The notes beneath the pieces were generated by a model. It had not been told where the DNA came from. It saw only the letters and a list, made by a program, of their open reading frames with translations, and did not search any database. Below, piece by piece: positions 1 to 9,772 of a stretch of DNA of 64,000 nucleotides. Both the position numbers and the translations under genes were made by a program. Position 1 is the stretch's first letter. Every line of letters begins with the position of its first letter. Source of the stretch: Pectobacterium sp. A5351 (GTDB lineage Bacteria > Pseudomonadota > Gammaproteobacteria > Enterobacterales > Enterobacteriaceae). The stretch is from assembly GCF_028335745.1 (NCBI RefSeq), contig NZ_CP116477.1:4278001-4342000 (forward strand), given 5' to 3'.

Positions 1-72
1 GCCACCGCTTCGATTTCTATCTTCCCACCTGAAAAATCTCGTCACCGCGATGCTAAGCGTATCGGCGATTAA
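1..72 (+). CDS. C-terminal tail of an unidentified protein (partial)
   Basis: An open frame runs from the first base to a TAA at 70-72 and encodes 23 residues. It is moderately hydrophobic at first (ATASISIFPP) and then strongly charged (EKSRHRDAKRIGD). This is the pattern of a last membrane segment followed by a cytoplasmic tail, as in many inner-membrane transporters. The family cannot be recognised from so short a piece, and the frame could be open by chance. No clear terminator follows in the 111 bases before the next gene. Confidence 0.35.
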   Translation, partial: ATASISIFPPEKSRHRDAKRIGD

Positions 73-183
73 AAACTTAGCCTGCTTCGCATTTCCTACG
101 CTGCTTTTGCAAAGTCTGTAGCACAAGTGAGAAGCAAATCGCATAATTCCGCGCATCACCTTTTATGACACTAAGATGACATA

Positions 184-2079
184 ATGAAAAAAACACTTCT
201 GTCACTTCTGCTTTGTTTGAGTACTTCTGCTATGGCCGTTCAGGAACCCGTTAATATTACGATTCTGGGGACATCCGACCTGCACGGTACCTTTGTTCCC
301 TGGGATTACGCCACCGATACCGCCAACATGGCAGGCAGCCTGAGCCAGATCGCGACGCAGGTGCATAAGGTTCGCGCACAGCAGCCTAACGTGATTCTGG
401 TTGATGCGGGCGATACCATTCAGGGCAACTTTGTCGAAACCTTCAAAAATGACAAAACCAGCCCGATGATCCTCGGTTTTAACGCCCTGAATTATGACGT
501 TTGGGTGCTGGGCAACCACGAGTTCGATTTCGGCCTGAACGTACTTTCCACCTCGCTTGATCAGTTCAACGGCACCGCGCTGGCGGGCAACATTTTTTGG
601 GAGAGCGGTAAACCTTACTTACCGGCCTATAAAATAGTCGAACGACAGGGCGTGAAGATTGGCATCATCGGTATGGATACGCCGATGACCGCAGAGTTCG
701 CCAAAGGCACTGACCGCGTGAAAGGGCTGAACTTCACCGATCCCGTTGGAGCGGTAAAAACCGTTATCCAGCAAATTCACGATAAGGTCGACGCCATCGT
801 GCTGGTCGCCCATATGGGCATCGATAACGAGAACCAGCGGCCGGGCACCGGCGTGGGCGACATTGCTCGTGCGAACCCAGAATTAGCCGCTATCGTCGCG
901 GGCCATATGCACGTAAAAGTGGATAAAGAGGTGATAAATGGCGTGATCGTCACCGAACCAGACAAATACGGTCGCGCACTGTCGCGCATCGATTTGCAGT
1001 TTGAACAACAGAACGGCAAATACGTGCTGATCAATAAGGACAGCTATACCTATTCGATTAAGGACGTGGATTCTGACCGCAAGATGGAAGATATCTACGA
1101 GCCTTATCACAATACCCTGCGCACTAACGCCAACCGTCCGATTGCGCAGCTCCTCGGGCACGATCTGGTGCCGCAAGATGCCGTGAAAGGCATTCCTCAG
1201 GTACACGTACAGGACACGGGTATCAGCGCCCTGTTCCAGGAGGCCAGCCGCCATTACGCCCCCAAAGCGCAGGTGATCGCGCTGCAAATTGATAACGATC
1301 GGCCCAAGCTAAACGTCGGCACTATCTCCGCCAAGGACATTGCCTTTAACTATCAATACGCTGGCGGCGAGATCACGGTTTATCAGCTCACCGGAAAAGA
1401 ACTGAAGAAATACATGGAGTGGTCGGCAGGTTACTTCAATCAGCTACAGGACGGCGATGTGACTTACAGCTTTAATCCGCAGCGCCGCGCGTCCAAGTAT
1501 TCCACCAACGATTTCTTCGACGGCGTGACGTACACCATCGACCTGACAAAACCCGCCGGGCAGCGCATTACCGACCTGAAAATGAATAACGGCACGCCGG
1601 TTAACGATGACATGCCGATTCGTCTGGGCATGAACAGCTACCGCATGGGCCACCTGACGCAGAAAGGCGGCGTACTGGAAGGTATGCAGTTCCCGGTGCT
1701 GTCGGATACCAAAGCGAAATATGGCGAAGAAGCAGGCACGATTCGTAACCTAACCATCCGTTATCTGACCGAGGTGAAAAAAGGCCAATACGAAGGTACG
1801 GTGCCGCAGCGCTGGAAGCTGGCGGGATTGCAGGGCTATGAGCGCGAGCGCCACATTGTCGAATCGCTGCTCAACAGCGGAAAAATCAGCGTGCCGACGT
1901 CAGACGATGGCCGCTACAGCAACGTACAATCCATCAACGTGAAATCGTTACTGCTGCCGGATGCCACGCAGCGGGAGAAACGCGTGGCGGAACTGACGCA
2001 ACAGCGCGACAGCGCCACCAACGCGTTAACCAAACAACGTCTGAACGATCAGCTAACGATCATCGCGGCGATTAATTAA
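184..2079 (+). CDS. Periplasmic 5'-nucleotidase / 2',3'-cyclic phosphodiesterase family protein
   Basis: This is a 631-residue secreted metallophosphoesterase of the UshA/CpdB/YfkN group, which hydrolyses nucleotides or nucleotide derivatives in the periplasm. A signal peptide spans about residues 1-18 (MKKTLLSLLLCLSTSAMA). Metal-ligand motifs follow in the usual order: SDLHG (31-35), DAGDTIQGN (about 75-83), GNHEFDFG (about 110-117) and GHMHVKVD (about 240). A C-terminal 5'-nucleotidase domain covers roughly residues 330-520. The exact substrate cannot be read from sequence. The gene is not the usual ushA, which is near 550 residues. Its stop lies 6 bases from the stop of the convergent oxidoreductase gene, with no obvious terminator between them. 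The ribosome binding site is weak. Confidence 0.85.
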   Translation: MKKTLLSLLLCLSTSAMAVQEPVNITILGTSDLHGTFVPWDYATDTANMAGSLSQIATQVHKVRAQQPNVILVDAGDTIQGNFVETFKNDKTSPMILGFNALNYDVWVLGNHEFDFGLNVLSTSLDQFNGTALAGNIFWESGKPYLPAYKIVERQGVKIGIIGMDTPMTAEFAKGTDRVKGLNFTDPVGAVKTVIQQIHDKVDAIVLVAHMGIDNENQRPGTGVGDIARANPELAAIVAGHMHVKVDKEVINGVIVTEPDKYGRALSRIDLQFEQQNGKYVLINKDSYTYSIKDVDSDRKMEDIYEPYHNTLRTNANRPIAQLLGHDLVPQDAVKGIPQVHVQDTGISALFQEASRHYAPKAQVIALQIDNDRPKLNVGTISAKDIAFNYQYAGGEITVYQLTGKELKKYMEWSAGYFNQLQDGDVTYSFNPQRRASKYSTNDFFDGVTYTIDLTKPAGQRITDLKMNNGTPVNDDMPIRLGMNSYRMGHLTQKGGVLEGMQFPVLSDTKAKYGEEAGTIRNLTIRYLTEVKKGQYEGTVPQRWKLAGLQGYERERHIVESLLNSGKISVPTSDDGRYSNVQSINVKSLLLPDATQREKRVAELTQQRDSATNALTKQRLNDQLTIIAAIN

Positions 2080-2085
2080 CAGACA

Positions 2086-3399
2086 TTATCTCTCGCTGCG
2101 GGCTTTCCAGCGTTCGCTCGTCAGGTAACCGTTCACCCCCACATCCAGGAAAGGGCGTGGCGGCAGGTAGTTCGCCTGCCCGAGCGATTGCATATCGCCA
2201 ATCAGCGGGTTGTCTTCACCCAGCGCCAAATCCGCCAGAATATGTCCAGCAGCGGTTTGCTTCGACAGCCCCGCCCCGTTACAGCCTGCGGACGCGTACA
2301 CATTGTCGCTTAGCTGCCCCCAAATTGGCGCGCCGTTGCGCGTTACGCTAATCAAGCCTGACCAGGTATGCGCCATCTTCACATCACTCAACTGCGGGAA
2401 CATCCGGGCAAAAATAGCAGCATGGCGACGCGCGTGGCGTCCGGTTTCTACCGCGCTATTGACCAGTTCCGGGGCAAATTTTACATGTTCCCGAATCAGG
2501 AAACGATGGTCGCGCGTATAGCGTAGCGTCGCGCTGGCCAGTGCATTAACCGGCGTCACGCCCCAGTCTGGCATATCGCCAATCCGTGCTCGCTGTTCCG
2601 CATTTAGCGGTTCCGTCAGCGTCGCGAAGGTCGCCACGGCAAACACCCGACCATTGAACAGCGGCAGGCCGCGCGCCGCGCCGTTAATCGCCATCATCAG
2701 CTTATCCGCCTGAATCTCGCCGTACGGCGTTTCCACACGAATGCGCGATCCGGTTTCGATATTCAGCGCGGGTGAATGGGCGTAAACCGTCACGTTCTTC
2801 GGCAGATTCGCCACCAGCCCGACCACCAGCGCCGCCGGGTTTAGCAGAATACAATTAGGGGTATACACGGCACGGTGATAGAAAGACGTGCCGAGGCGGC
2901 GAGCCAGTTCGTCTTTTTCCACCACCTGATAGGGTTCACCCAAATCATTCAATTCGCGGACATAAGTATCGATCAGGCCGTTAAACGTCGAACTGACCGC
3001 GCAGTGATATTTCCCCGCCACGCTCCAGTCACACGCGATAGCATGGCGATCCACCTTGTCTTTCAGATGCGCCACGCCGGACTGCAACAGGCGACGATAA
3101 GCCGCCGCTTTTTCCAGCTCGGCCGTCGAGCTACCGATGTTGTGCGGTAAATCGATGACGAAACCGGAGTTACGCCCAGAGGCATTGTCGCCAATCTCAC
3201 CCGCATCCAGCAGGATAATGTGTTTATCCGGGCGCTGTTCAGCCAGACGCTGTGCAAAGGCGATCCCCGCATAGCCAGCGCCGATCACCAGCCAGTCCGC
3301 CGTTGTTTTTCCGCGCTGCTGCGGGTAATTCGGTTTATCGATAAGATCTGCCGACCAGCCATTACGATTCTGATCGAAAGGAAGATGTTTGATTTTCAC
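2086..3399 (-). CDS. FAD-dependent oxidoreductase, DAO/PuuB-like
   Basis: This flavoprotein of about 437 residues belongs to the D-amino-acid/glycine oxidase fold and resembles gamma-glutamylputrescine oxidase (PuuB). The Rossmann FAD motif GAGYAGIAFAQRLAE is near residue 40, with the acidic residue binding the ribose in IILLDAGE. A short motif (ASGRNSGF) and a C-terminal segment (WSGLISVTRNGAPIWGQ, then SAGCNGAGLS) fit the family. Oxidation of an amine or amino acid is inferred and the substrate is unknown. I chose the GTG at 3397-3399, with AAGG upstream, because homologues begin MKIKHLPF; a longer form starting at 3456 is possible. The neighbour gdhA on the same strand fits amine or amino-acid metabolism, but no operon is proven. 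Confidence 0.8.
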   Translation of the reverse strand: MKIKHLPFDQNRNGWSADLIDKPNYPQQRGKTTADWLVIGAGYAGIAFAQRLAEQRPDKHIILLDAGEIGDNASGRNSGFVIDLPHNIGSSTAELEKAAAYRRLLQSGVAHLKDKVDRHAIACDWSVAGKYHCAVSSTFNGLIDTYVRELNDLGEPYQVVEKDELARRLGTSFYHRAVYTPNCILLNPAALVVGLVANLPKNVTVYAHSPALNIETGSRIRVETPYGEIQADKLMMAINGAARGLPLFNGRVFAVATFATLTEPLNAEQRARIGDMPDWGVTPVNALASATLRYTRDHRFLIREHVKFAPELVNSAVETGRHARRHAAIFARMFPQLSDVKMAHTWSGLISVTRNGAPIWGQLSDNVYASAGCNGAGLSKQTAAGHILADLALGEDNPLIGDMQSLGQANYLPPRPFLDVGVNGYLTSERWKARSER

Positions 3400-3548
3400 A
3401 ATGGTGTAAGCCTTGAAGAGAACGGGTTGTACCAGAAGGCAGGAACAGAATACCAACGATACGTAATGCTGATTAAGATAAAGAAAGGCAGGAAGCGGTG
3501 TCCAGCAAGAAATGTCGCTAAAACTTAGAGAAATAAGTGAGAAATCAA

Positions 3549-3574
3549 AACGCCTGCAAATACAGGCGCTTTAA
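3549..3574 (-). terminator. Rho-independent terminator of gdhA
   Basis: The arms CGCCTG (3551-3556) and CAGGCG (3563-3568) form a stem with a 6-base loop. On the minus strand the stem is followed by a T-rich stretch (TTTTGATTT). It lies about 20 bases after the gdhA stop. Confidence 0.75.
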
Positions 3575-3586
3575 GTAAAGCAGGCG

Positions 3587-4930
3587 TTACACGACGCCCT
3601 GCGCCAGCATCGCGTCGGCCACTTTTACAAAGCCCGCCACGTTGGCACCGCGCACATAGTTAGTCTGGTTGCCTTCGCCGCCGTACTGCACACATGCAGT
3701 GTGAATATCCAGCATGATGTGATGCAGACGCGCATCCACCTTCTCGGCTTTCCAGCCCAAACGCGCCGCGTTCTGCGCCATTTCCAGCCCGGATGTCGCT
3801 ACGCCGCCTGCGTTGGCCGCTTTGCCCGGTGCAAACAGCACGCCCGCATCCAGGAACGCATCGGTCGCCGGGATCGTCGTTGGCATGTTCGCGCCTTCTG
3901 CCACGGCTTTCACCCCGTTAGCAATCAGCGTCTGTGCCGCTGGCAGGTCCAGCTCATTCTGCGTGGCGCACGGCAGTGCGATGTCTACCGGCACTTCCCA
4001 CGGCGTTTTACCTGCAAGGTAGGTCAGCTTCGCTTCACGCGCATAATCTTCCACGCGACCATAGCGTTTATTTTTGATCTCTTCCAGCAGCGCCAGTTTC
4101 TCTGGGGTAAACCCGTTCTCATCCACCACCGTGCCGTTGGAATCCGATGCCGTGACCACACGCGCCCCCAGCTCCATCGCTTTTTCAATCGCATACTGCG
4201 CCACATTACCGGAGCCGGACACCGCAACGCGCATGCCTTCAAAGCTCAGACCGTGGCGTTTCAGCATCGCTTCCGTGAAGTAAATCAGGCCGTAGCCCGT
4301 CGCTTCAGGACGGATCAGACTGCCGCCGAACGACAGCCCTTTACCGGTGAAGACACACGCGGTGTTGTTGGTCAGCTTCTTCATCATACCGGTCATGAAA
4401 CCGACTTCGCGACCACCCACACCGATATCACCCGCCGGAACGTCCGTATCCGCGCCCAAATGACGATACAGTTCCGTCATCAGCGCCTGACAGAAACGCA
4501 TGATTTCGCCCTGGCTTTTCCCTTTCGGATTAAAGTCCGAACCACCTTTGCCACCGCCCATTGGCAGCGTCGTCAGCGCATTCTTGAACGTCTGCTCGAA
4601 CCCGAGGAATTTCAGAATCGACAGGTTAACGGACGGGTGGAAACGCATGCCGCCTTTGTACGGCCCGATGGCGGAGCTGAACTGGACACGCCAGGCGCGG
4701 TTCACCTGTACCTGACCTTTGTCGTCCGTCCACGCGACGCGAAACTGAATCACACGTTCTGGTTCTACCAATCGCTCCAGCAGGCTGTAATCCGCATAGT
4801 GAGGGTTCTGCTCCAGAAAAGGCCACAGAGTGGAAAGCACTTCATTAACAGCCTGTAGAAATTCAGGCTGATGCGGATCGCGTTGTTGAACAGAATCAAG
4901 AAAACTCGCCAGAGATACGATTTGTGCCAT
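3587..4930 (-). CDS. gdhA: NADP-specific glutamate dehydrogenase
   Basis: GdhA makes glutamate from 2-oxoglutarate, ammonia and NADPH in the cytoplasm and is the low-energy ammonium assimilation route beside GlnA/GOGAT. The protein has 447 residues, the E. coli length. The catalytic lysine region reads PMGGGKGGSDFNPKGKS (about 122-138), with the substrate-binding lysine in GPYKGGMRFHP near 92. The dinucleotide-binding motif GSGNVAQYA is near residue 240. The GAGCTG just upstream of the ATG serves as ribosome binding site. Its hairpin terminator separates it from the FAD oxidoreductase gene. Together with glnALG at 30.7-34.8 kb, the window encodes a large share of ammonium assimilation. Confidence 0.97.
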   Translation of the reverse strand: MAQIVSLASFLDSVQQRDPHQPEFLQAVNEVLSTLWPFLEQNPHYADYSLLERLVEPERVIQFRVAWTDDKGQVQVNRAWRVQFSSAIGPYKGGMRFHPSVNLSILKFLGFEQTFKNALTTLPMGGGKGGSDFNPKGKSQGEIMRFCQALMTELYRHLGADTDVPAGDIGVGGREVGFMTGMMKKLTNNTACVFTGKGLSFGGSLIRPEATGYGLIYFTEAMLKRHGLSFEGMRVAVSGSGNVAQYAIEKAMELGARVVTASDSNGTVVDENGFTPEKLALLEEIKNKRYGRVEDYAREAKLTYLAGKTPWEVPVDIALPCATQNELDLPAAQTLIANGVKAVAEGANMPTTIPATDAFLDAGVLFAPGKAANAGGVATSGLEMAQNAARLGWKAEKVDARLHHIMLDIHTACVQYGGEGNQTNYVRGANVAGFVKVADAMLAQGVV

Positions 4931-5157
4931 GAACAGCTCCTGATTGAACGAATAAGCTCCCTTCTGCTTCTTTATTTTTAGACACGCAGAAGCTTGTGGG
5001 ATCGGTGAAAATGACGTTGTGTCCTCTGGACTATAACACTGGCGATGGATATTTAAGCAAGCGTTTTCTTTTCAGATAAACGTTAAAATCCAACGAGATA
5101 GGAAGGGTTTTTCGACGATTCAGGAAGGAAAATTTTCCATAAGTTTTTGTTATATAA

Positions 5158-5190
5158 CAAAAGGCACAGCCTGGAAGCCGTGCCTTTCAT
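5158..5190 (-). terminator. Rho-independent terminator of uspA
   Basis: AAAGGCAC (5160-5167) pairs with GTGCCTTT (5180-5187). On the minus strand the stem ends in TTTT. It lies about 35 bases after the uspA stop. Confidence 0.8.
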
Positions 5191-5221
5191 CACTGAAAAA
5201 AAATGCAAAAAAAGCTAATTT

Positions 5222-5659
5222 TTATTCGTCTTCATCATCACGCAGCGGCACGATGAGCATATCGACATGCACGGTATTAATTAGCTGGCGCGCCGAAGAC
5301 ATCAGTTTGCTCCAGAAGTCCTGATGGTGGCCGCACAGCACCAGATCGGCGTCGTATTTCTTAATCGCATCAACCAGCACTTGTCCTAAATCGCCGCTGC
5401 CGCTCAGCGTCTCACTGATGGGGTAGCCCGCGTTCTGTGACAGCTCGGTTAACGCGTTCTGGGTTTCTTCGGAGATACGCTGTTGCATGTCGCCCAGATT
5501 GACGTCGATAAGCCCCGTGTAGAGATCGGAGTAGTTCACATCAACGTGGATTAACGAAACTTTCGCATTGTACGGTCTCGCCATTGAAACGGCTTTTTCC
5601 ACTAACACTTTGCTTTCTGGAGAAAGGTCAACAGCAATAAGGATGTGTTTGTAAGCCAT
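5222..5659 (-). CDS. uspA: Universal stress protein A
   Basis: UspA is a small cytoplasmic stress protein made on growth arrest. The 145 residues begin [23 protein letters not shown], the conserved E. coli UspA start. The UspA subgroup is not an ATP binder: the usual GxxGxxxxxxxxG(S/T) loop is replaced here by [16 protein letters not shown] near residue 108. An acidic tail (RDDEDE) ends the protein. The gene is divergent from uspB across a 553-base gap, the same pairing as in E. coli. Its biochemical activity is not well defined in the family. Confidence 0.95.
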   Translation of the reverse strand: MAYKHILIAVDLSPESKVLVEKAVSMARPYNAKVSLIHVDVNYSDLYTGLIDVNLGDMQQRISEETQNALTELSQNAGYPISETLSGSGDLGQVLVDAIKKYDADLVLCGHHQDFWSKLMSSARQLINTVHVDMLIVPLRDDEDE

Positions 5660-6212
5660 AATAAGACTCCTTCCGTAAAGACTAATTAAGGGTTAGCAGA
5701 TATTTCCCCTGCCAATCTGATACTTAACAGCGGATTATAGGATAGCACCCATCCGCGCTATCGGACTGTTCAGTCGATCACAACCCGTTTTCAAACCTGT
5801 TAATTCTATTGATAAGTGTAGTAGAAACCGCTCCTTTTCACAGTGAGATCGCGTAGCTTCTCCTTTCAGAAAGGGCATTATCTCGTCGAAAATCGTCCTT
5901 CATGCTGATTGCGCCTGCCTCTCTGGCACAAACGAACATTCTTCTTCTACACTAGAAATAGGGAGCGGTGAGCCTGTCCGCTGCACCCTGGGATGGAAAA
6001 CAAGAATGGGGCTAGCCGTGATGCCGTTGGCTAGCCAAAATGACAATAAAATCGTGCGCAAGCGCGTGGCATAACTATTCGTAGAAAAATGTCACAGATA
6101 AACGTCGTAGATAAGCGTCGCGGGTAAATAGTAACGCTTGTCATCGGTGACAGGTGGACAACGGGAATGTATGACCATCGAATCTGACGAATAGAACGAC
6201 CGGGAGGGAAGC
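5660..6212. promoter_or_regulatory. uspA-uspB divergent regulatory gap
   Basis: This 553-base gap holds no convincing ORF and must carry the promoters of uspA (leftward) and uspB (rightward). A possible minus-10 element for a rightward promoter is CTACACT near 5947, which resembles a sigma-S element. In E. coli uspB is sigma-S dependent, but the match alone is weak. Short near-repeats around GTAGATAAGCGTCG sit near 6090-6125. Nothing else stands out. Confidence 0.4.
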
Positions 6213-6548
6213 ATGATTAGTACATTTGCGCTTTTCTGGGCTTTATGTATCGTCTGCATCATCAATATGGCGAGGTACTACTCTTCATTACGCGTGTTAC
6301 TGCTGATTTTGCGTGACTGTGACCCGCTGCTTTACCAATACGTTGACGGGGGTGGCTTCTTTACATCGCACGGCCAGCCAAGTAAACAAATCCGGCTGGT
6401 ACGCTATATCTACGCGCAACGCTATCTTGATCATCACGACCCTGAGTTTATTCGCCGTTGCGAGCGGGTGCGGGGACAGTTTCTGCTTACGACCGCCCTG
6501 TGTGGCCTTATCGTTATCAGTCTGGTTGCCATGACGATCTGGTATTAA
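6213..6548 (+). CDS. uspB: Universal stress protein B
   Basis: UspB is a 111-residue inner-membrane protein linked in E. coli to stationary-phase survival and ethanol resistance. It is unrelated in fold to UspA. Two hydrophobic segments are visible, at about residues 4-20 ([16 protein letters not shown]) and 88-109 ([19 protein letters not shown]), with a charged middle. A strong GGGAGGGAAGC ribosome binding site precedes the ATG. It converges on pitA and shares a bidirectional terminator with it. A short tandem repeat begins 24 bases after its stop. Confidence 0.95.
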   Translation: MISTFALFWALCIVCIINMARYYSSLRVLLLILRDCDPLLYQYVDGGGFFTSHGQPSKQIRLVRYIYAQRYLDHHDPEFIRRCERVRGQFLLTTALCGLIVISLVAMTIWY

Positions 6549-6572
6549 ACGTTGGGACTGACACCATCACGA

Positions 6573-6637
6573 GTATTAACACTATTATCGGTATTAACAC
6601 TATTATCGGTATTAACACTATCCATCGGTATTAACGC
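6573..6637. repeat. 18-bp tandem repeat after uspB
   Basis: The unit GTATTAACACTATTATCG occurs at 6573-6590 and 6591-6608. A third copy with a 19-base variant follows (6609-6627), and a fourth begins with GTATTAAC at 6628. The array lies between the uspB stop and the uspB/pitA terminator. Confidence 0.85.
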
Positions 6638-6655
6638 CATGAACGTCGATAAAAA

Positions 6656-6692
6656 GTAAAAAGGCGATTCCCCACAGAATCGCCTTTTTTTA
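6656..6692. terminator. Bidirectional terminator between uspB and pitA
   Basis: GGCGATTC (6663-6670) pairs with GAATCGCC (6677-6684). A run of T follows on the plus strand and a run of A precedes it, so it can stop transcription from both convergent genes. Confidence 0.85.
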
Positions 6693-6698
6693 TGACGG

Positions 6699-8204
6699 TT
6701 AAATCAGCTTCAATGCCAGCCAGTACAGCGTACCGGACATCAACATTGAGATTGGCAGCGTCAACACCCAGGCCAGCAGAATACTTCTTATCGTTTTGCC
6801 CTGTACGCCACCACCGTCAGCAATCATCGTCCCGGCAACCGCCGAGGACAATACGTGCGTGGTGGAAACCGGCATACCGGTGTAGCTGGCAACACCAATC
6901 GACAGAGCTGCCGTCACCTGCGCTGAAACGCCCTGTGCGTAGGTCATGCCTTTCTTACCAATCTTCTCACCGATGGTCACAGCCACGCGTTTCCAGCCCA
7001 CCATCGTGCCCAGAGACAGCGCCAAGGCGACAGCGACGATAATCCAGAGAGGCGCATACTCAACCGTCTGCAGCATGTCTTTACGCAGGTTGCTCAGATA
7101 GCGTTTATCTTCACCCGATGTTTCTGGCAGCTTGATCACCCGATCCATCGTGTCTGAGATACACATCAGCAGACGACGCACACGGCTACGATCGTCAGGG
7201 TTTAACTGGTCGTAACTTTTCAGGTTATTTAGCAGGCCCTGTGTACGTTCAATCGCAATCATTACGCGTGAACTGTCGCAGTGAAACGCTTTCTGACCGT
7301 TGCCGGGAATCGTGTTTTCCGGCGCAGGAATCACAGGCGGAGACAGGTCGATAACGTGCGTCAACGCATCGCCGTGCTGCTTGTAATATTCCTGCAAATT
7401 GACAACGGCATCGCGGGTACGGCTGATGTCATAGCCAGACGCGTTCATGTTGACAATGAACCCGGCTGGCGCAACGCCAATCAGCACCAGCATAATCAAG
7501 CCGATACCTTTCTGACCGTCGTTTGCCCCGTGAGAGAAGCTCACCCCAATCGCCGATAAAATCAGCGCGGTACGCGTCCAGAATGGCGGCTTACGTTTGC
7601 CGTCCTGCTTTTCGCGATCGACAGGCGTCAGGTGCACACGTTTACGCTTTTTACTGTTGTTCCAGAACCGACGCAGCACCAGCAGCATCAGGCCCGCAAC
7701 CACCATCCCCACAATCGGCGATAGCAACAGCGACAGGAAAATGCTGATCATTTTTGGCACGTTCAACGCATCCACGACGGAGGTATTCGTCAGCAGCGCG
7801 TTAGTCAAACCAATACCAATAATGGAGCCGATCAGCGTGTGAGAACTGGAGGCAGGAATACCGAAATACCAGGTACCCAGGTTCCAGATAATGGCGGCCA
7901 GCAGCATGGAAAACACCATTGCCAAGCCGTGCGCCGAACTCACGTTCAGCAGTAAATCCGTGGGGAGAAGGTGAACAATCGCATAGGCTACGCTCAGGCC
8001 GCCCAGCAATACACCGAAGAAATTAAAGATACCCGCCATAACAACGGCAAACTCTGCGCGCATAGCGCGGGTATAAATAACAGTGGCAACGGCATTCGCA
8101 GTATCGTGAAAACCGTTAATGGCTTCATACATAAGTACAAACAACAAAGCCAATATCAACATCAGGCCGGTGTAGTAATCCAGTCCGGCAAATAAATGTA
8201 GCAT
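6699..8204 (-). CDS. pitA: Low-affinity inorganic phosphate transporter PitA
   Basis: PitA imports metal-phosphate complexes together with protons across the inner membrane. The 501-residue protein has about ten hydrophobic segments with a large cytoplasmic loop between residues about 185 and 380. Both PiT signatures are present: [18 protein letters not shown] near residue 31 and [14 protein letters not shown] near 225. It lies beside uspB and diverges from yhiN, the same neighbourhood as E. coli pitA, which favours PitA over PitB. No clear Pho box was found in the 170 bases upstream. Confidence 0.93.
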   Translation of the reverse strand: MLHLFAGLDYYTGLMLILALLFVLMYEAINGFHDTANAVATVIYTRAMRAEFAVVMAGIFNFFGVLLGGLSVAYAIVHLLPTDLLLNVSSAHGLAMVFSMLLAAIIWNLGTWYFGIPASSSHTLIGSIIGIGLTNALLTNTSVVDALNVPKMISIFLSLLLSPIVGMVVAGLMLLVLRRFWNNSKKRKRVHLTPVDREKQDGKRKPPFWTRTALILSAIGVSFSHGANDGQKGIGLIMLVLIGVAPAGFIVNMNASGYDISRTRDAVVNLQEYYKQHGDALTHVIDLSPPVIPAPENTIPGNGQKAFHCDSSRVMIAIERTQGLLNNLKSYDQLNPDDRSRVRRLLMCISDTMDRVIKLPETSGEDKRYLSNLRKDMLQTVEYAPLWIIVAVALALSLGTMVGWKRVAVTIGEKIGKKGMTYAQGVSAQVTAALSIGVASYTGMPVSTTHVLSSAVAGTMIADGGGVQGKTIRSILLAWVLTLPISMLMSGTLYWLALKLI

Positions 8205-8480
8205 AAACGTTAGGCCATTTAGTGGTCATGAACGCGGCGCATTATCGGCGACAAGCAGGGGTCGGGAAAAGCAAAATATGACTTTTTTTTGACTTAATCT
8301 GTAATGGGGATCGGAGGGGAAATCACTTAATCAATAAAAATCAAATAATTATATATTATTACTAAAATACGCAAATTGTTACGCTGGTATCGAACAAAAA
8401 CCAACACTACAATTTGCCGCCCCGTGGCTTATGCTTGCGGCCATCCAAGAAAATCTATTCACTCATCGGAGAAATGCATT

Positions 8481-9680
8481 GTGGAACAGTTTGACGCTGT
8501 CATCATCGGTGCTGGTGCAGCAGGCATGTTTTGTGCGGCACAAGCGGGACAACGCGGACTGCGTGTGCTACTGCTCGATAATGGCAAAAAGGCTGGCAGG
8601 AAAATATTGATGTCCGGCGGCGGTCGCTGCAACTTTACCAATATGTATGCAGAACCCGCGGCGTATCTGTCTCACAATCCTCACTTTTGCAAATCGGCAC
8701 TGGCGCGTTATACCCAATGGGATTTCATCAGCCTGGTCAACAGCCACCACATCGCTTACCACGAGAAAACGCTCGGTCAGCTATTCTGCGATGATACCGC
8801 ACAGCAAATCGTGGACATGCTGGTAACAGAGTGTGAACGGGCTAACGTCACTCTCCGTCTGCGCAGTGAAGTCACCTCGGTAGAGAAATCAGACGATCTG
8901 TTCACCATCCAGCTAAACAACGGCACATCATTCCAGAGCGCATCGCTGGTCGTTGCCAGCGGCGGCTTGTCTATGCCCGGTCTGGGCGCGACGCCGTTCG
9001 GTTACCAGCTCGCCGCACAGTTCGGTATCAACGTACTCCCCACTCGCGCTGCACTGGTGCCCTTCACGCTGCACAAGCCGCTGCTCGAACAACTGCAAAC
9101 GCTCTCCGGCGTCTCCGTGCCAACCATCGTCACCGCGGAAAACGGCGTGGCGTTCCGTGAAAACATTCTGTTTACGCACCGCGGGCTCTCTGGCCCGGCT
9201 ATTTTGCAGATCTCCAGCTACTGGCAGGCGGGTGAATTCGTCACCATCAATCTGCTGCCCGATCGCGACCTCACCCAGCTCATTAATGACGAGCGTACCG
9301 CGCACCCAAACCAAAGTTTGAAAAACACGCTGGCACAGTGGCTGCCTAAACGACTGGTTGAATGCCTGCAAGCGTTAGGGCAACTGCCGGACGTCACGTT
9401 GAAGCAGCTCAACAGCACACAGCAAATGCAGATGGAACAGAGCCTGCAACAGTGGCGCGTACAGCCAAACGGTACAGAAGGCTACCGCACGGCCGAAGTG
9501 ACCATCGGCGGCGTTGACACCCGCTCGCTGTCCTCCAAAACGATGGAGGCCAATGCGGTTCCAGGGCTGTATTTCATCGGTGAAGTGGTCGATGTGACCG
9601 GCTGGCTCGGCGGCTATAACTTCCAATGGGCATGGAGTTCAGCATGGGCGTGCGCGCAAGCGCTGCCTTTCTGCAAATAA
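8481..9680 (+). CDS. yhiN: HI0933/YhiN family flavoprotein
   Basis: This is a predicted FAD-dependent enzyme of 399 residues (E. coli YhiN has about 400) with unknown substrate. The FAD motif VIIGAGAAGMFCAAQAGQRG is at residues 7-26. The family motif GRKILMSGGGRCNFTN is near 40-55, and a C-terminal segment (TIGGVDT, then GLYFIGEVVDVTGWLGGYN) carries the second flavin contact. I chose GTG at 8481 because it has GGAG 10 bases upstream and starts directly before the Rossmann fold. The open frame extends upstream to 8376, but that stretch (RTKTNTTICRPVAYACG) has no family similarity. Confidence 0.9.
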   Translation: MEQFDAVIIGAGAAGMFCAAQAGQRGLRVLLLDNGKKAGRKILMSGGGRCNFTNMYAEPAAYLSHNPHFCKSALARYTQWDFISLVNSHHIAYHEKTLGQLFCDDTAQQIVDMLVTECERANVTLRLRSEVTSVEKSDDLFTIQLNNGTSFQSASLVVASGGLSMPGLGATPFGYQLAAQFGINVLPTRAALVPFTLHKPLLEQLQTLSGVSVPTIVTAENGVAFRENILFTHRGLSGPAILQISSYWQAGEFVTINLLPDRDLTQLINDERTAHPNQSLKNTLAQWLPKRLVECLQALGQLPDVTLKQLNSTQQMQMEQSLQQWRVQPNGTEGYRTAEVTIGGVDTRSLSSKTMEANAVPGLYFIGEVVDVTGWLGGYNFQWAWSSAWACAQALPFCK

Positions 9681-9772
9681 GCACTATAATAACCTCTATT
9701 CAGCGCTCTCCTTTAACTCACGGAGAAAAGGACGCCTCTACATAGGCCTTGGCTGCCAGAAAGGAGATGTGG

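Noticed and set aside
3701..4858. 385-codon ORF antisense to gdhA
   Set aside because: It is a shadow of the long, GC-biased gdhA reading frame; the residue composition is unnatural and histidine/arginine rich.
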